Below are positions 16,205 through 24,689 of a stretch of 64,000 nucleotides of DNA, piece after piece. The stretch is taken from the NCBI RefSeq assembly GCF_015752285.1, contig NZ_JADOUY010000002.1, forward strand, positions 248,001 through 312,000. Reading direction: 5' to 3'. Position 1 is the stretch's first letter. Each line of letters begins with the position of its first letter. A model generated the notes under the pieces. That model did not search any database. It had not been told where the DNA came from and was given only the letters and a program-made list of their open reading frames with translations. A program made the position numbers and the translations under genes. This DNA is from Mycetocola_A sp015752285 (GTDB lineage: Bacteria; Actinomycetota; Actinomycetes; Actinomycetales; Microbacteriaceae).

Positions 16205-18236
16205 GGTCACGTTTGAGATCGGAGAGCTCGTCGCGGAGCCGCCCGGCCAGCTCGAACTTGAGTTCAGCCGCCGCCGCAAGCATCTGTCCGTTGAGGTCGG
16301 CGATGATGCCCTCGAGTTCGGCGGCGCCCTCGGATGCGATGCCCTCACGTCGGAGGCGTGGGGTCGGGCTCTTTCTGCGGGAGTCGCGGTTCGCGAGCAT
16401 CGCCTCGGTATCGGCGCCCTCCCGAGCCAGTGCATCCGTGATGTCTGCGATCTTCTTGCGCAGAGGAGTCGGGTCGATGCCGTTCTCCAGGTTGTATGCG
16501 ACCTGCTTTTCGCGTCGGCGATCGGTCTCTTCGATGGCCTTCTTCATCGAATCGGTCAACACGTCTGCATACATGTGTACCTCACCGGAAACGTTGCGAG
16601 CGGCGCGACCGATGGTCTGGATGAGCGAGGTGGATGACCGGAGGAAGCCCTCTTTGTCTGCGTCGAGGATCGCGACCAGCGAGACCTCAGGCAGGTCGAG
16701 ACCTTCACGGAGCAGGTTGATGCCGACCAGTACGTCGTAGACGCCCTGGCGCAGCTCGCTGAGCAGCTCGACCCGGCGCAGAGTGTCGACGTCCGAGTGC
16801 AGGTAGCGAACCCGCACTCCCGCTTCGGTGAGGAAGTCGGTGAGCTCCTCGGCCATCTTCTTGGTGAGTGTCGTGACCAGCACCCGCTCGTCGCGGCTCG
16901 CGCGCAGCCGGATCTCTTCGAGCAGGTCGTCGATCTGGCCCTTCGACGGCTTCACCACGATGTGCGGATCGATGAGCCCTGTCGGCCGGATGATCTGTTC
17001 GACGATGCCATCGGCGATGCCCATCTCGTACCGCCCGGGAGTGGCAGACAGGTAGACGGTCTGGCCGACGCGGTTCTTGAACTCGTTCCACTTGAGCGGA
17101 CGGTTGTCGAGCGCGCTCGGGAGCCGGAACCCGTGCTCCACGAGTGTGCGCTTGCGCGAGGAGTCGCCCTCGTACATCGCACCGATCTGGGGCACCGTGA
17201 CGTGCGACTCGTCGATGACGACGAGGAAGTCGTCGGGGAAGTAGTCGATGAGGCAGTGCGGCGCCTCCCCCGGCCCCCGACCGTCCATGTGCCGCGAATA
17301 GTTCTCGATGCCCGAGCAGAAACCGATCTGCTGCATCATCTCGAGATCGAACATGGTGCGCATCCGCAGGCGCTGGGCTTCGAGGAGCTTGCCCTGGCGT
17401 TCGAGTTCGGCGAGCCGCTGCTCCAATTCGTGCTGGATCGTCCCGATCGCGCGCTGCATGACGTCTGTGCTTGCGACGTAGTGGGATCCGGGGAAGACGG
17501 AGACCGACTCGAGCTTGCGGACGACGTTACCGGTGAGCGGGTGCAGCGAGTACAGCCCTTCGATCTCGTCGCCGAACATCTCGATGCGGATGGCGAGCTC
17601 TTCGTACACCGGGATGATCTCGATGGTGTCGCCACGCACCCGGAAGTTGCCGCGGGAGAAGTCGACGTCGTTGCGGTTGTACTGCATCGAGATGAACTTG
17701 CGGATCAGCCAGTCACGGTCGACCCGCTGCCCGATCTGCAGTGCCATCATCGCGTTCAGATATTCCTCGGGCTTCCCGAGGCCGTAGATGCACGACACCG
17801 TCGAGACGACGATCACGTCTCGCCGGCTGAGGAGCGAGTTCGTTGTCGAGTGCCTGAGCCGTTCGACCTCGGCGTTCACTGAGGAGTCCTTCTCGATGAA
17901 AGTGTCGGTCTGCGGGACGTAGGCCTCAGGCTGGTAGTAGTCGTAATACGAGACGAAATACTCGACCGCGTTGTTGGGCATGAGCTCACGGAACTCGTTG
18001 GCCAGCTGGGCCGCGAGCGTCTTGTTGTGCGCGAGAACGAGGGTGGGCCTCTGGACGGCCTCGATCAGCCAGGCGGTCGTCGCCGACTTGCCCGTACCCG
18101 TCGCACCGAGGAGCACGACATCGGTCTCTCCGGCGTTGATGCGGCCGCTCAGCTCGGCGATCGCCTTGGGCTGGTCGCCGCTCGGAGTGTATTCACTGAT
18201 GACCTCGAAAGGGTGCACGGAGCGCGTGGGTTGCAT
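16170..18236 (-). CDS. uvrB: Excinuclease ABC subunit B
   Basis: DNA helicase-like subunit that verifies damage and recruits UvrC. The 688-residue protein has Walker A GATGTGKS (residues 44-51), the lesion-probing beta-hairpin YYDYYQPEAYVP (about 97-108), helicase motifs including VVIDESHVTVPQ, and a C-terminal UVR domain that binds UvrC (about 640-680). The ATG at 18236 has no ribosome-binding site; TAGACT ends six bases upstream, so the message is probably leaderless. It is expressed alone from a damage-type promoter identical in key positions to that of uvrA. Confidence 0.97.
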   Translation of the reverse strand: MQPTRSVHPFEVISEYTPSGDQPKAIAELSGRINAGETDVVLLGATGTGKSATTAWLIEAVQRPTLVLAHNKTLAAQLANEFRELMPNNAVEYFVSYYDYYQPEAYVPQTDTFIEKDSSVNAEVERLRHSTTNSLLSRRDVIVVSTVSCIYGLGKPEEYLNAMMALQIGQRVDRDWLIRKFISMQYNRNDVDFSRGNFRVRGDTIEIIPVYEELAIRIEMFGDEIEGLYSLHPLTGNVVRKLESVSVFPGSHYVASTDVMQRAIGTIQHELEQRLAELERQGKLLEAQRLRMRTMFDLEMMQQIGFCSGIENYSRHMDGRGPGEAPHCLIDYFPDDFLVVIDESHVTVPQIGAMYEGDSSRKRTLVEHGFRLPSALDNRPLKWNEFKNRVGQTVYLSATPGRYEMGIADGIVEQIIRPTGLIDPHIVVKPSKGQIDDLLEEIRLRASRDERVLVTTLTKKMAEELTDFLTEAGVRVRYLHSDVDTLRRVELLSELRQGVYDVLVGINLLREGLDLPEVSLVAILDADKEGFLRSSTSLIQTIGRAARNVSGEVHMYADVLTDSMKKAIEETDRRREKQVAYNLENGIDPTPLRKKIADITDALAREGADTEAMLANRDSRRKSPTPRLRREGIASEGAAELEGIIADLNGQMLAAAAELKFELAGRLRDELSDLKRDLRQMEKAGHLG

Positions 18237-18242
18237 GATTCG

Positions 18243-18264
18243 AGTCTAGGCACGTCCACTGACA
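18243..18264 (-). promoter_or_regulatory. DNA-damage-type (PafBC/RecA-independent) promoter of uvrB
   Basis: On the minus strand TGTCAGTG (18264-18257), eight bases, TAGACT (18248-18243), six bases, ATG. The arrangement is the same as at uvrA to the base, including the flanking CGA and the G after the box, while the eight-base spacer sequences differ, as expected for a conserved regulatory motif rather than a duplication. Confidence 0.7.
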
Positions 18265-18288
18265 TCGGACCCCGCAGGCCTGTCCGTG

Positions 18289-18891
18289 CTAGGCGGCCCG
18301 GCGGACTCTCTCCCAGAGAGCGTCCGCCTGAGCGAGGGTGGCGTCAAGGTCGCCGTCGGTGTCGATCACGAGATCGGCGACGGCCAGTCGCTCACCATCG
18401 CTGGCCTGGGACGCAACCCGCCTGCGAGCCTCGTCGGGAGTCATCCCTCGTGCGGTGGTCAGTCGTTCGATCCGGGTGTCGACCGCTGCGTGGGCGACGA
18501 CGACGAGGTCGAACCGGTGAGGTACCTGCGCTTCGACGAGAAGCGGGACGTCGTAGACGACGACGCTCTGCGGGTCGTTCCGCTCGGCATCCGCGATCCG
18601 GACTGCGGTGAGGTGGCGGACGGCCGGGTGCACGATCGCGTTGAGCGCTGCCAGGGATGCCGGGTCGGAAAAGACGATGCTTCCGAGCGCGGCTCGGTCG
18701 AGGCTGCCGTCTGCATGCAGGACCGCCGTTCCGAACCGGTGGGCGATTGACGCGATGGCACTGGTTCCGGGTTCGACAGCTTCGCGGGCGAGCTGGTCGG
18801 CATCGATGTGCACGGCCCCGAGTTCGGCGAGCCGCCTGGCGATGGTGGATTTGCCGGAGGCGATTCCGCCGGTCAGTCCGATCAGGTACAC
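18289..18891 (-). CDS. coaE: Dephospho-CoA kinase
   Basis: Phosphorylates the 3'-hydroxyl of dephospho-CoA in the last step of coenzyme A synthesis. The 200-residue protein has Walker A GGIASGKST (residues 8-16), the conserved DADQLAREAV segment and the PLLVEA motif. It is a single-domain CoaE without the C-terminal GrpB-like extension found in mycobacteria. The start is GTG at 18891, 19 bases after the stop of the TetR gene; the pair is probably one transcript. Confidence 0.95.
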   Translation of the reverse strand: MYLIGLTGGIASGKSTIARRLAELGAVHIDADQLAREAVEPGTSAIASIAHRFGTAVLHADGSLDRAALGSIVFSDPASLAALNAIVHPAVRHLTAVRIADAERNDPQSVVVYDVPLLVEAQVPHRFDLVVVAHAAVDTRIERLTTARGMTPDEARRRVASQASDGERLAVADLVIDTDGDLDATLAQADALWERVRRAA

Positions 18892-18910
18892 GGTGGCGAT
18901 GGGATCCGGC

Positions 18911-19570
18911 CTAGGCGGCAGGAACGAGGTGGCCCTCGAGGTAGCCGACCGGGACGGAACGTGCCTCGGCCAGAAGCCAGGGGTCCCCGTCGGACGATGC
19001 GTCGAAAGCGAGGCGCTGGAGTGCCCTGGAGAGTTCGACGGCGACGTTGAGGTGCACGATCCAGCGCTCGTCCGTCGGGAAATCGAACTGTGAGAGAAGC
19101 CCGGCGAGGGCGGCGATGTACTCGTTCGACCCCTTGAGGTACTGTTCCTGGCTCTCTTCGTCTCCGAGGATGCGGTACTGGGTTGCCTTGAAGCCGGGGA
19201 TGGTGCGCCGGGCGAGGACGGACGTGTCTGTCATGATGCCGAGCGTTTCCTGCCAGGTTGCAGGGTCGGCTTCGAGGAGCTTGTCGATGCACAGCGCCAC
19301 GTACTGGTCCTGCATGTACTGGTAGACGCCGAGCATGAGGGCGATGCGGTCGGGGAAGAAGCGATAGACGGTCCCGATCGCCATCTCAGCGCGTTTGGCC
19401 ACTTCGGCCGTCGTCACGCCGGCATGCCCGGATTCGTCGATGATCTCGCCGCAGACTCGAAGGATTGCTTCGAGGCTCTGACGACTTCGCTCCTGCTGCG
19501 GGCTGTTCCTGAGCGATTTCTCGTTGGAGATGTCGGTAGCCAGGTAGTGCCTCAGAGAACCAACGTCCAC
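18911..19570 (-). CDS. TetR-family transcriptional regulator
   Basis: A 219-residue one-component regulator. The N-terminal DNA-binding domain is at about residues 22-72, with the helix-turn-helix TTAEVAKRAEMAIGTVYRFF at 53-72; the C-terminal ligand domain belongs to no subclass I can name. The start is GTG at 19570 with AAGGGACGAC upstream. It sits between rpsA and coaE; a perfect 7-bp dyad lies about 50 bases upstream and could be its own operator. The ligand and regulon are unknown. Such a gene between rpsA and coaE may be lineage-specific. Confidence 0.9.
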   Translation of the reverse strand: MDVGSLRHYLATDISNEKSLRNSPQQERSRQSLEAILRVCGEIIDESGHAGVTTAEVAKRAEMAIGTVYRFFPDRIALMLGVYQYMQDQYVALCIDKLLEADPATWQETLGIMTDTSVLARRTIPGFKATQYRILGDEESQEQYLKGSNEYIAALAGLLSQFDFPTDERWIVHLNVAVELSRALQRLAFDASSDGDPWLLAEARSVPVGYLEGHLVPAA

Positions 19571-19620
19571 GTCGTCCCTTCACATGATGATGGATATGGA
19601 GCCGCCCGAACTCGCAGCAT

Positions 19621-19644
19621 CTCCGCCAACTTTATCAGGCGGAG
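19621..19644. promoter_or_regulatory. Perfect dyad upstream of the TetR gene, candidate operator
   Basis: CTCCGCC (19621-19627) is inverted as GGCGGAG (19638-19644) around a ten-base AT-rich centre. On the minus strand the centre contains TGATAA/TAAAGT, possible -10 sequences for the TetR gene. Position and symmetry suit autoregulation; a weak terminator function cannot be excluded, but it lies upstream of the gene and beyond the rpsA terminator. Confidence 0.4.
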
Positions 19645-19689
19645 TAAGAAACGAAGCCCCCAACAAGCGGGACAGGGCGGATGAGACGC

Positions 19690-19724
19690 CGACTGGCCGG
19701 CCCCATTTCGGGACCGGCCAGTCG
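19690..19724 (-). terminator. Terminator of rpsA
   Basis: CGACTGGCCGGCCCC (19690-19704) pairs with 19710-19724 with one mismatch around an ATTTC loop, 13 bases after the rpsA stop. Confidence 0.7.
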
Positions 19725-19737
19725 GGTGTTGTGGTGC

Positions 19738-21183
19738 TTAGGAGTTGCTGGTCAGCTTCTCGCGCAGAGCCGCAAGCGACTCGTCGTCGGCGAGCGTGCC
19801 TGCGCCGGCCGTCTCGCTCGAGAAGGCGGAACCGGCGGACGGAGCGGCAGCGGCGACTGCCTCTTCGGTCGCGGCGGTGGCAACCTGCTTCTTGTGAGCT
19901 TCCCAGCGAGCCTGGGCGGCAGCGTAGTCCTGCTCCCACTTCTCGCGCTGGGTGTCGAAGCCCTCTTTCCACTCGTTGGTCTCCGGGTCGAAGCCCTCAG
20001 GGTACTTGTAGTTGCCCTGGTCGTCGTACTCGGTGAGCATTCCGTAGAGTGCCGGGTCGAACTCGGTGCCCTCGGGGTCGACGCCCTCGTTGGCCTGCTT
20101 GAGGCTCAGCGAGATCCGGCGGCGCTCGAGGTCGATGTCGATGACCTTGACGAACACCTCGTCGCCGACGGAGACGACCTGCTCGGCGAGCTCGACGTGC
20201 TTGCCGCTGAGCTCGGAGATGTGCACGAGGCCCTCGATGCCGTCTGCGACGCGAACGAACGCACCGAACGGAACGAGCTTGGTGACCTTACCCGGTGCAA
20301 CCTGGCCGATGGCGTGGGTGCGGGCGAAGACCTGCCACGGGTCTTCCTGCGTCGCCTTGAGCGACAGGGAGACGCGTTCGCGCTCGAGGTCGACCTCGAG
20401 GATCTCGACGGTGACTTCCTGGCCGACTTCAACGACCTCAGAGGCGTGCTCGATGTGCTTCCAGCTGAGCTCGGAGACGTGGACGAGTCCGTCTACGCCA
20501 CCGAGGTCGACGAACGCACCGAAGTTGACGATCGACGAGACGACGCCCTTGCGGACCTGGCCCTTCTGGAGGTTGTTGAGGAACGTGGTGCGGCTCTCGG
20601 ACTGCGTCTGCTCGAGAAGTGCACGACGCGACAGAACGACGTTGTTGCGGTTCTTGTCGAGTTCGAGGATCTTCGCTTCGATCTCCTGACCGAGGTACGG
20701 CGTCAGGTCGCGGACCCGGCGCAACTCGATCAGCGATGCAGGCAGGAAGCCGCGGAGGCCGATGTCGACGATGAGGCCACCCTTGACGACCTCGATGACC
20801 GAACCGGTCACGACGCCATCGGTGTCCTTGATCTTCTCGACGTCGCCCCACGCACGCTCGTACTGTGCGCGCTTCTTCGACAGGATGAGGCGGCCTTCTT
20901 TGTCTTCCTTCTGGAGGACAAGGGCTTCAACCATGTCGCCGACCTGAACGACCTCGCTCGGGTCGACGTCGTGCTTGATGGAAAGTTCGCGCGAGGGGAT
21001 GACACCCTCGGTCTTGTAGCCGACATCGAGGAGAACCTCGTCGCGATCGATCTTGACGACGGTGCCCTCGATGAGGTCTCCGTCGTTGAAGAACTTCAGT
21101 GTTTTCTCGACCGCGGCCAGGAAGTCTTCAGCCGATCCGATGTCGTTGATAGCGACCTGCTTGGCGGTCGTTGCGGTTGTCAT
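19738..21183 (-). CDS. rpsA: 30S ribosomal protein S1
   Basis: Binds mRNA and helps place it on the 30S subunit. The 481-residue actinobacterial-type protein has four S1 RNA-binding repeats (about residues 36-105, 122-190, 209-277 and 294-363; for example GVVSSIVNFGAFVDLGGVDGLVHVSEL) and a divergent C-terminal tail rich in E, A and W. The ATG at 21183 has GGAG ten bases upstream. A TAGACT -10 and a short palindrome lie about 110 bases upstream, giving a leader long enough for control. In this window several genes appear leaderless, for which S1 is dispensable in other systems. Confidence 0.96.
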   Translation of the reverse strand: MTTATTAKQVAINDIGSAEDFLAAVEKTLKFFNDGDLIEGTVVKIDRDEVLLDVGYKTEGVIPSRELSIKHDVDPSEVVQVGDMVEALVLQKEDKEGRLILSKKRAQYERAWGDVEKIKDTDGVVTGSVIEVVKGGLIVDIGLRGFLPASLIELRRVRDLTPYLGQEIEAKILELDKNRNNVVLSRRALLEQTQSESRTTFLNNLQKGQVRKGVVSSIVNFGAFVDLGGVDGLVHVSELSWKHIEHASEVVEVGQEVTVEILEVDLERERVSLSLKATQEDPWQVFARTHAIGQVAPGKVTKLVPFGAFVRVADGIEGLVHISELSGKHVELAEQVVSVGDEVFVKVIDIDLERRRISLSLKQANEGVDPEGTEFDPALYGMLTEYDDQGNYKYPEGFDPETNEWKEGFDTQREKWEQDYAAAQARWEAHKKQVATAATEEAVAAAAPSAGSAFSSETAGAGTLADDESLAALREKLTSNS

Positions 21184-21282
21184 GTAGTGGTTGCTCCAGT
21201 AAGGACTGATTTCGGGCCGACACGATCCCTCTCAATCAAGGATTGTCAGGGGTTTTTTCCGTGCACGGCGAACGGATAGATC

Positions 21283-21307
21283 GTCACAAAAGTGACATGT
21301 CAGTCTA
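21283..21307 (-). promoter_or_regulatory. Candidate rpsA promoter with palindrome at the start site
   Basis: On the minus strand TAGACT (21307-21302) is a likely -10. The expected start point falls in the perfect palindrome GTCAC-N4-GTGAC (21283-21296), which could be an operator or a 5'-end hairpin of the mRNA. Neither function is proven by sequence. Confidence 0.35.
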
Positions 21308-21372
21308 TCGGCTCCCGATCCCCGGGTGCAAGCTGCCGGAATCGACCTCGAACGACGCCTGACGCCGGGTTC

Positions 21373-24300
21373 TCAGCCCGCCGCCGGTGTCCTCGTCGCA
21401 TTCAGCACGAGGTCGAAACTGACATCGGCGGTACCGCGGTAATTGAGGTGAACGGATGCCGACAGCACGTTGCTTCCTGAGGTGAGTAGCGACGGCGGAA
21501 TGGAGAAGGTGACCGGATTCGCGACGGCCGCGGTCGTCCGCGGGGCGCTCAGCGGGTACGAGTTCGCGGTGATCGGACCTGTCGGCATGTTGCTGCGCCC
21601 GATCTCGACACCGTTCAGGTACACGACGACCCCGTCATCGGCACGGGTGGTCACCGAAACCGCGGAGAGCTCGGCGGGATCGGTGACGGTGAACCCATGC
21701 CTGAAGAGAGCACTGCGTGGCCTGTTGCTGGTCGGAGGCGGCACGTCGATGTTGGACTGCACGCCGCTGAAGCCGAAACCGAGAGGAGCGCGACCACTGG
21801 ACCAGGTGCTCGCATCGAATGCGACACTTGTCCAGTTCGCCGGCCAGGCCGTGTTCGAGTACAGCCACGCCCAGGTTGCGCCGCCTGGCACGAGCACGAC
21901 CGGACCGCCGGTCGGCGGTTGCGCAGGGGTGGTCGCGGATGCGGTCCCCTCAGCAGACGTCAGTCCGGTCGATCCGACAGCGACGACGGCGTACGAGTAA
22001 GTCGTCGACGCTGCGAGCCCGGAGTCAGCGAAGCTTCTGGTCGGCTCGGTCGTGGTCCCGATCTGCGTGCCGTTTCTGAAGACCCGGTAGGAGGCCGCAG
22101 CCGCGCCGGACCCGGGCGTCCAGTCGATGCGGACAGACGTCGGACCGAGCGCCGCGGCCGAAACGGCTGGCGCTCCCGGAGGCACCTGGGCCGGAGTGCC
22201 CGTCGTCCGAGTACCGGACAGAGACAGCTCCATGCTGGCATCCGCCGTTCCCCGGTAGTTGAGGTGGACCGAGACCGCGACGACGTTGACACCGTTTCGC
22301 AGCACGGAAGCCGGAACATCGTAGACGGAAGGCGCGGTTATTGCCGCGCTTGTCCGGGGGGCGGCAGTGGCATACGTGCTCGTGCTGAGTGCCCCGGTGG
22401 GGAGGTTCCTGCGGCCGAGTTCCGTGCCGTTGATCCATACCGCAGCTCCATCGTCGGCGCGGGCGGTGAGCACCAGTTCGGAATACTCGGCCGCCGTATC
22501 AAGCGTGAACGCGTGCCTGAACAGGGCTGTCCGGGGCCGGTTGGATGTCGGGGGCGGCACATCGATGTTCGTCGCGATCGACTCGCTGCCGAAGCCCAGG
22601 GGTGCTGCGCCCTGCTGCCAGGTGCCGTCGGTGAATGACGGTCCCGTCCAGCCGACAGGCCAGGCGGCGGATGAGAAGAGCCATCTCCAGGCGGATCCCG
22701 TGCTGACGAGGGTGACCGGTGTGGTCGACCCCACGGGTGGCGGAAGAGAGACCGAGGCGGTGCCGGCCGCTGAAACGAGTCCTGTCTCCCCGACCGCCAC
22801 CACCGTGTAATCGTGCTGGGACCCGGCTGGCAGGCCGGAGTCAGTGTACGTTCTCGTCGGCTCGGCGACGGTCACCGGGGTTCCGCCGTCGCGACTGACC
22901 CGGTACTCGACGGCGGCGGGTCCAGTTCCAGGCGTCCAGGAGACGCGGGCGGTGGTGCTGTCGACCGCCGTTCCGGTCACCGTCGGGCGGCCGGGCGGCA
23001 CCGGTTCAGGCTCTCCGGACTGGCGAAGCGCGGACATCACGACGTCGAAGCTCAGATCTGCTGTGCCCCGGTAGTTGAGGTGAACATTGGCCGCGACCAC
23101 ATTGGTCCCGGAGCGCAGTACTCCTGGCGGGACGGTGAAGACGGCTGGCGTCGCCGTTGCGGCGCTGGTGCTGGGCGCCGCCGTCGCATAGGTCGTATTG
23201 GTGATGGTGCCCGTCGGCATATTCTTGCGGCCGACCTCGACGCCGTTCACCCGGACGACGAGGCCGTCATCAGCACGGGTGGTGAGCGAGATCTCACTCC
23301 ACTGCGACGGGTCGCTCAGCTGGAAGGTATGCCGGAACAACGCACTCCTCCCCCGGTTCGATGTCGGCGGGGGCACGTCGATGTTCGTCGTCCTGCCGTT
23401 CGAGCCGAACCCGAGCACCGCGTTTCCGCGCGACCACGCACCGTCGGAGAATCCGGGATCCGACCAACCGGACGGCCAGGTGGTGTTCTGGTACCACCAT
23501 GCCCACTCGCCCCCGCCGCGGACGAGGACTTCCCGCTCGACGCCGTCCGGGGACATGTCATAGGCGAGGCTGAATTCACTGTCGGCGTCGGTCTCGAACC
23601 GGCCGAGTGTCGGCGAGTACGTCTTCGCAGAGATCGTCCCGGCAGCGGGGCTGAACGTGTAGTACCGCATCCACCCGTCTCCTCCGTTGATCCGGGACTG
23701 GTAGTTGGACAGGATCTGGTGCACAGGCTGCCCGCACGCGTTCGGGTCGGTGCGATTGGCCTCGCCCTCGTCACCGTCGTGCCAGTGCCCATTGAGGACG
23801 AGGAAGATGTTGCAGTTGTCGTAGATCAGTTCGTTCCAGACCTGGACGGCGGAGTTGATCCCCTGGTCGCTTCTCACCGTGGTGTTCGACCGGGTTCCTC
23901 CGGTCGTGATGAATCCGTGGGTGGAGATGATCGCACGCCTCTCCGGGTAGGCATCGAGCACCTTCTGCGCCCAGTCGAGCGTGTAGTCAGGAGATTCGAA
24001 CTCGAGGTTGATGAGCACGAAGTCGATGCCTCCTGCAGTGAGGAGCCCGAAATTGTCTTTATTCTTTCTGTCGACCGGGTCGGGTCCGAAGAGGTTCTGG
24101 CCGAGATACCCGCCGTACGAGGCGTCCGGTGAATTCCAGGATGCTGCGGCGTAGCGGCTCGGCGGAAAGTAGGTGTCGTATGTGGTTGCTTCGCCGGTGA
24201 GGATGTTCATGTCGTGGTTGCCGGGAAGGACGCTGTTGGGAACACCGGCGTCGTCGAGCACCTTCATGTACCTGCTCGCCCTGTTCCAGTGGTTGACGTT

Positions 24301-24594
24301 CGGCCAGGATTCGACGAGGTCACCCACCTGGGTCACCCAGGCGATGTTGAGCGTGTCGCGGTTCTCGACGATCCAGTCGACCTGATCCTCGAATTTCGAC
24401 TCGTTCGTCGCAGACACCGTGTAACCCTGGGTGTCCGGGATCACCGCGATCGTGAAGTCTTCGCCGGGTTCAGGCGGGTCTGCTGCAAATGCGGGAGCGA
24501 CCGGGAGCACGAGGGCGAGCGTGAGGGCGGGTATCCACGCCAGTCTGGCCGGGCGACTTCGAAAGGTCCGGGTGCTGCCCGTCTGCCCGGCCAT
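21373..24594 (-). CDS. Secreted multidomain metallophosphoesterase with fibronectin III domains
   Basis: A 1073-residue exported protein. A signal peptide (basic start, then LAWIPALTLALVLPVAPAFA, cleavage near residue 37) leads to a calcineurin-like phosphoesterase domain (about 45-330) with the metal motifs DTQGY, GDLVESW, GNHDMN, STHGF and GHWHDGD. Then come three similar modules of about 170 residues, each with the identical core NIDVPPPTSNR (near residues 406, 678 and 949) and LNYRGTAD, resembling galactose-binding-like folds, separated by two fibronectin III domains (about 520-605 and 790-875). No membrane anchor or sorting signal ends the protein. The ATG at 24594 has GGGAG upstream; a GTG at 24609 is less well placed. 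Substrate unknown; an extracellular phosphatase or nucleotidase is plausible. Confidence 0.88.
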   Translation of the reverse strand: MAGQTGSTRTFRSRPARLAWIPALTLALVLPVAPAFAADPPEPGEDFTIAVIPDTQGYTVSATNESKFEDQVDWIVENRDTLNIAWVTQVGDLVESWPNVNHWNRASRYMKVLDDAGVPNSVLPGNHDMNILTGEATTYDTYFPPSRYAAASWNSPDASYGGYLGQNLFGPDPVDRKNKDNFGLLTAGGIDFVLINLEFESPDYTLDWAQKVLDAYPERRAIISTHGFITTGGTRSNTTVRSDQGINSAVQVWNELIYDNCNIFLVLNGHWHDGDEGEANRTDPNACGQPVHQILSNYQSRINGGDGWMRYYTFSPAAGTISAKTYSPTLGRFETDADSEFSLAYDMSPDGVEREVLVRGGGEWAWWYQNTTWPSGWSDPGFSDGAWSRGNAVLGFGSNGRTTNIDVPPPTSNRGRSALFRHTFQLSDPSQWSEISLTTRADDGLVVRVNGVEVGRKNMPTGTITNTTYATAAPSTSAATATPAVFTVPPGVLRSGTNVVAANVHLNYRGTADLSFDVVMSALRQSGEPEPVPPGRPTVTGTAVDSTTARVSWTPGTGPAAVEYRVSRDGGTPVTVAEPTRTYTDSGLPAGSQHDYTVVAVGETGLVSAAGTASVSLPPPVGSTTPVTLVSTGSAWRWLFSSAAWPVGWTGPSFTDGTWQQGAAPLGFGSESIATNIDVPPPTSNRPRTALFRHAFTLDTAAEYSELVLTARADDGAAVWINGTELGRRNLPTGALSTSTYATAAPRTSAAITAPSVYDVPASVLRNGVNVVAVSVHLNYRGTADASMELSLSGTRTTGTPAQVPPGAPAVSAAALGPTSVRIDWTPGSGAAAASYRVFRNGTQIGTTTEPTRSFADSGLAASTTYSYAVVAVGSTGLTSAEGTASATTPAQPPTGGPVVLVPGGATWAWLYSNTAWPANWTSVAFDASTWSSGRAPLGFGFSGVQSNIDVPPPTSNRPRSALFRHGFTVTDPAELSAVSVTTRADDGVVVYLNGVEIGRSNMPTGPITANSYPLSAPRTTAAVANPVTFSIPPSLLTSGSNVLSASVHLNYRGTADVSFDLVLNATRTPAAG

Positions 24595-24644
24595 GGGATC
24601 TCCCGTCACTCGGGACCCGGGACGGGCCCACTGATGTCAGGCGT

Positions 24645-24677
24645 AGTCCCCCATCCGGGTGACGCACCAGTCCCCCA
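24645..24677. repeat. Two direct repeats of AGTCCCCCA, candidate regulator site
   Basis: AGTCCCCCA at 24645-24653 and again at 24669-24677, 24 bases apart, lies upstream of the secreted phosphoesterase and just beyond the end of the ATP-grasp gene. The second copy is also half of GTCCC-N8-GGGAC, a weak hairpin that could end the ATP-grasp transcript. Confidence 0.4.
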
Positions 24678-24689
24678 AGTGAGGGACAC

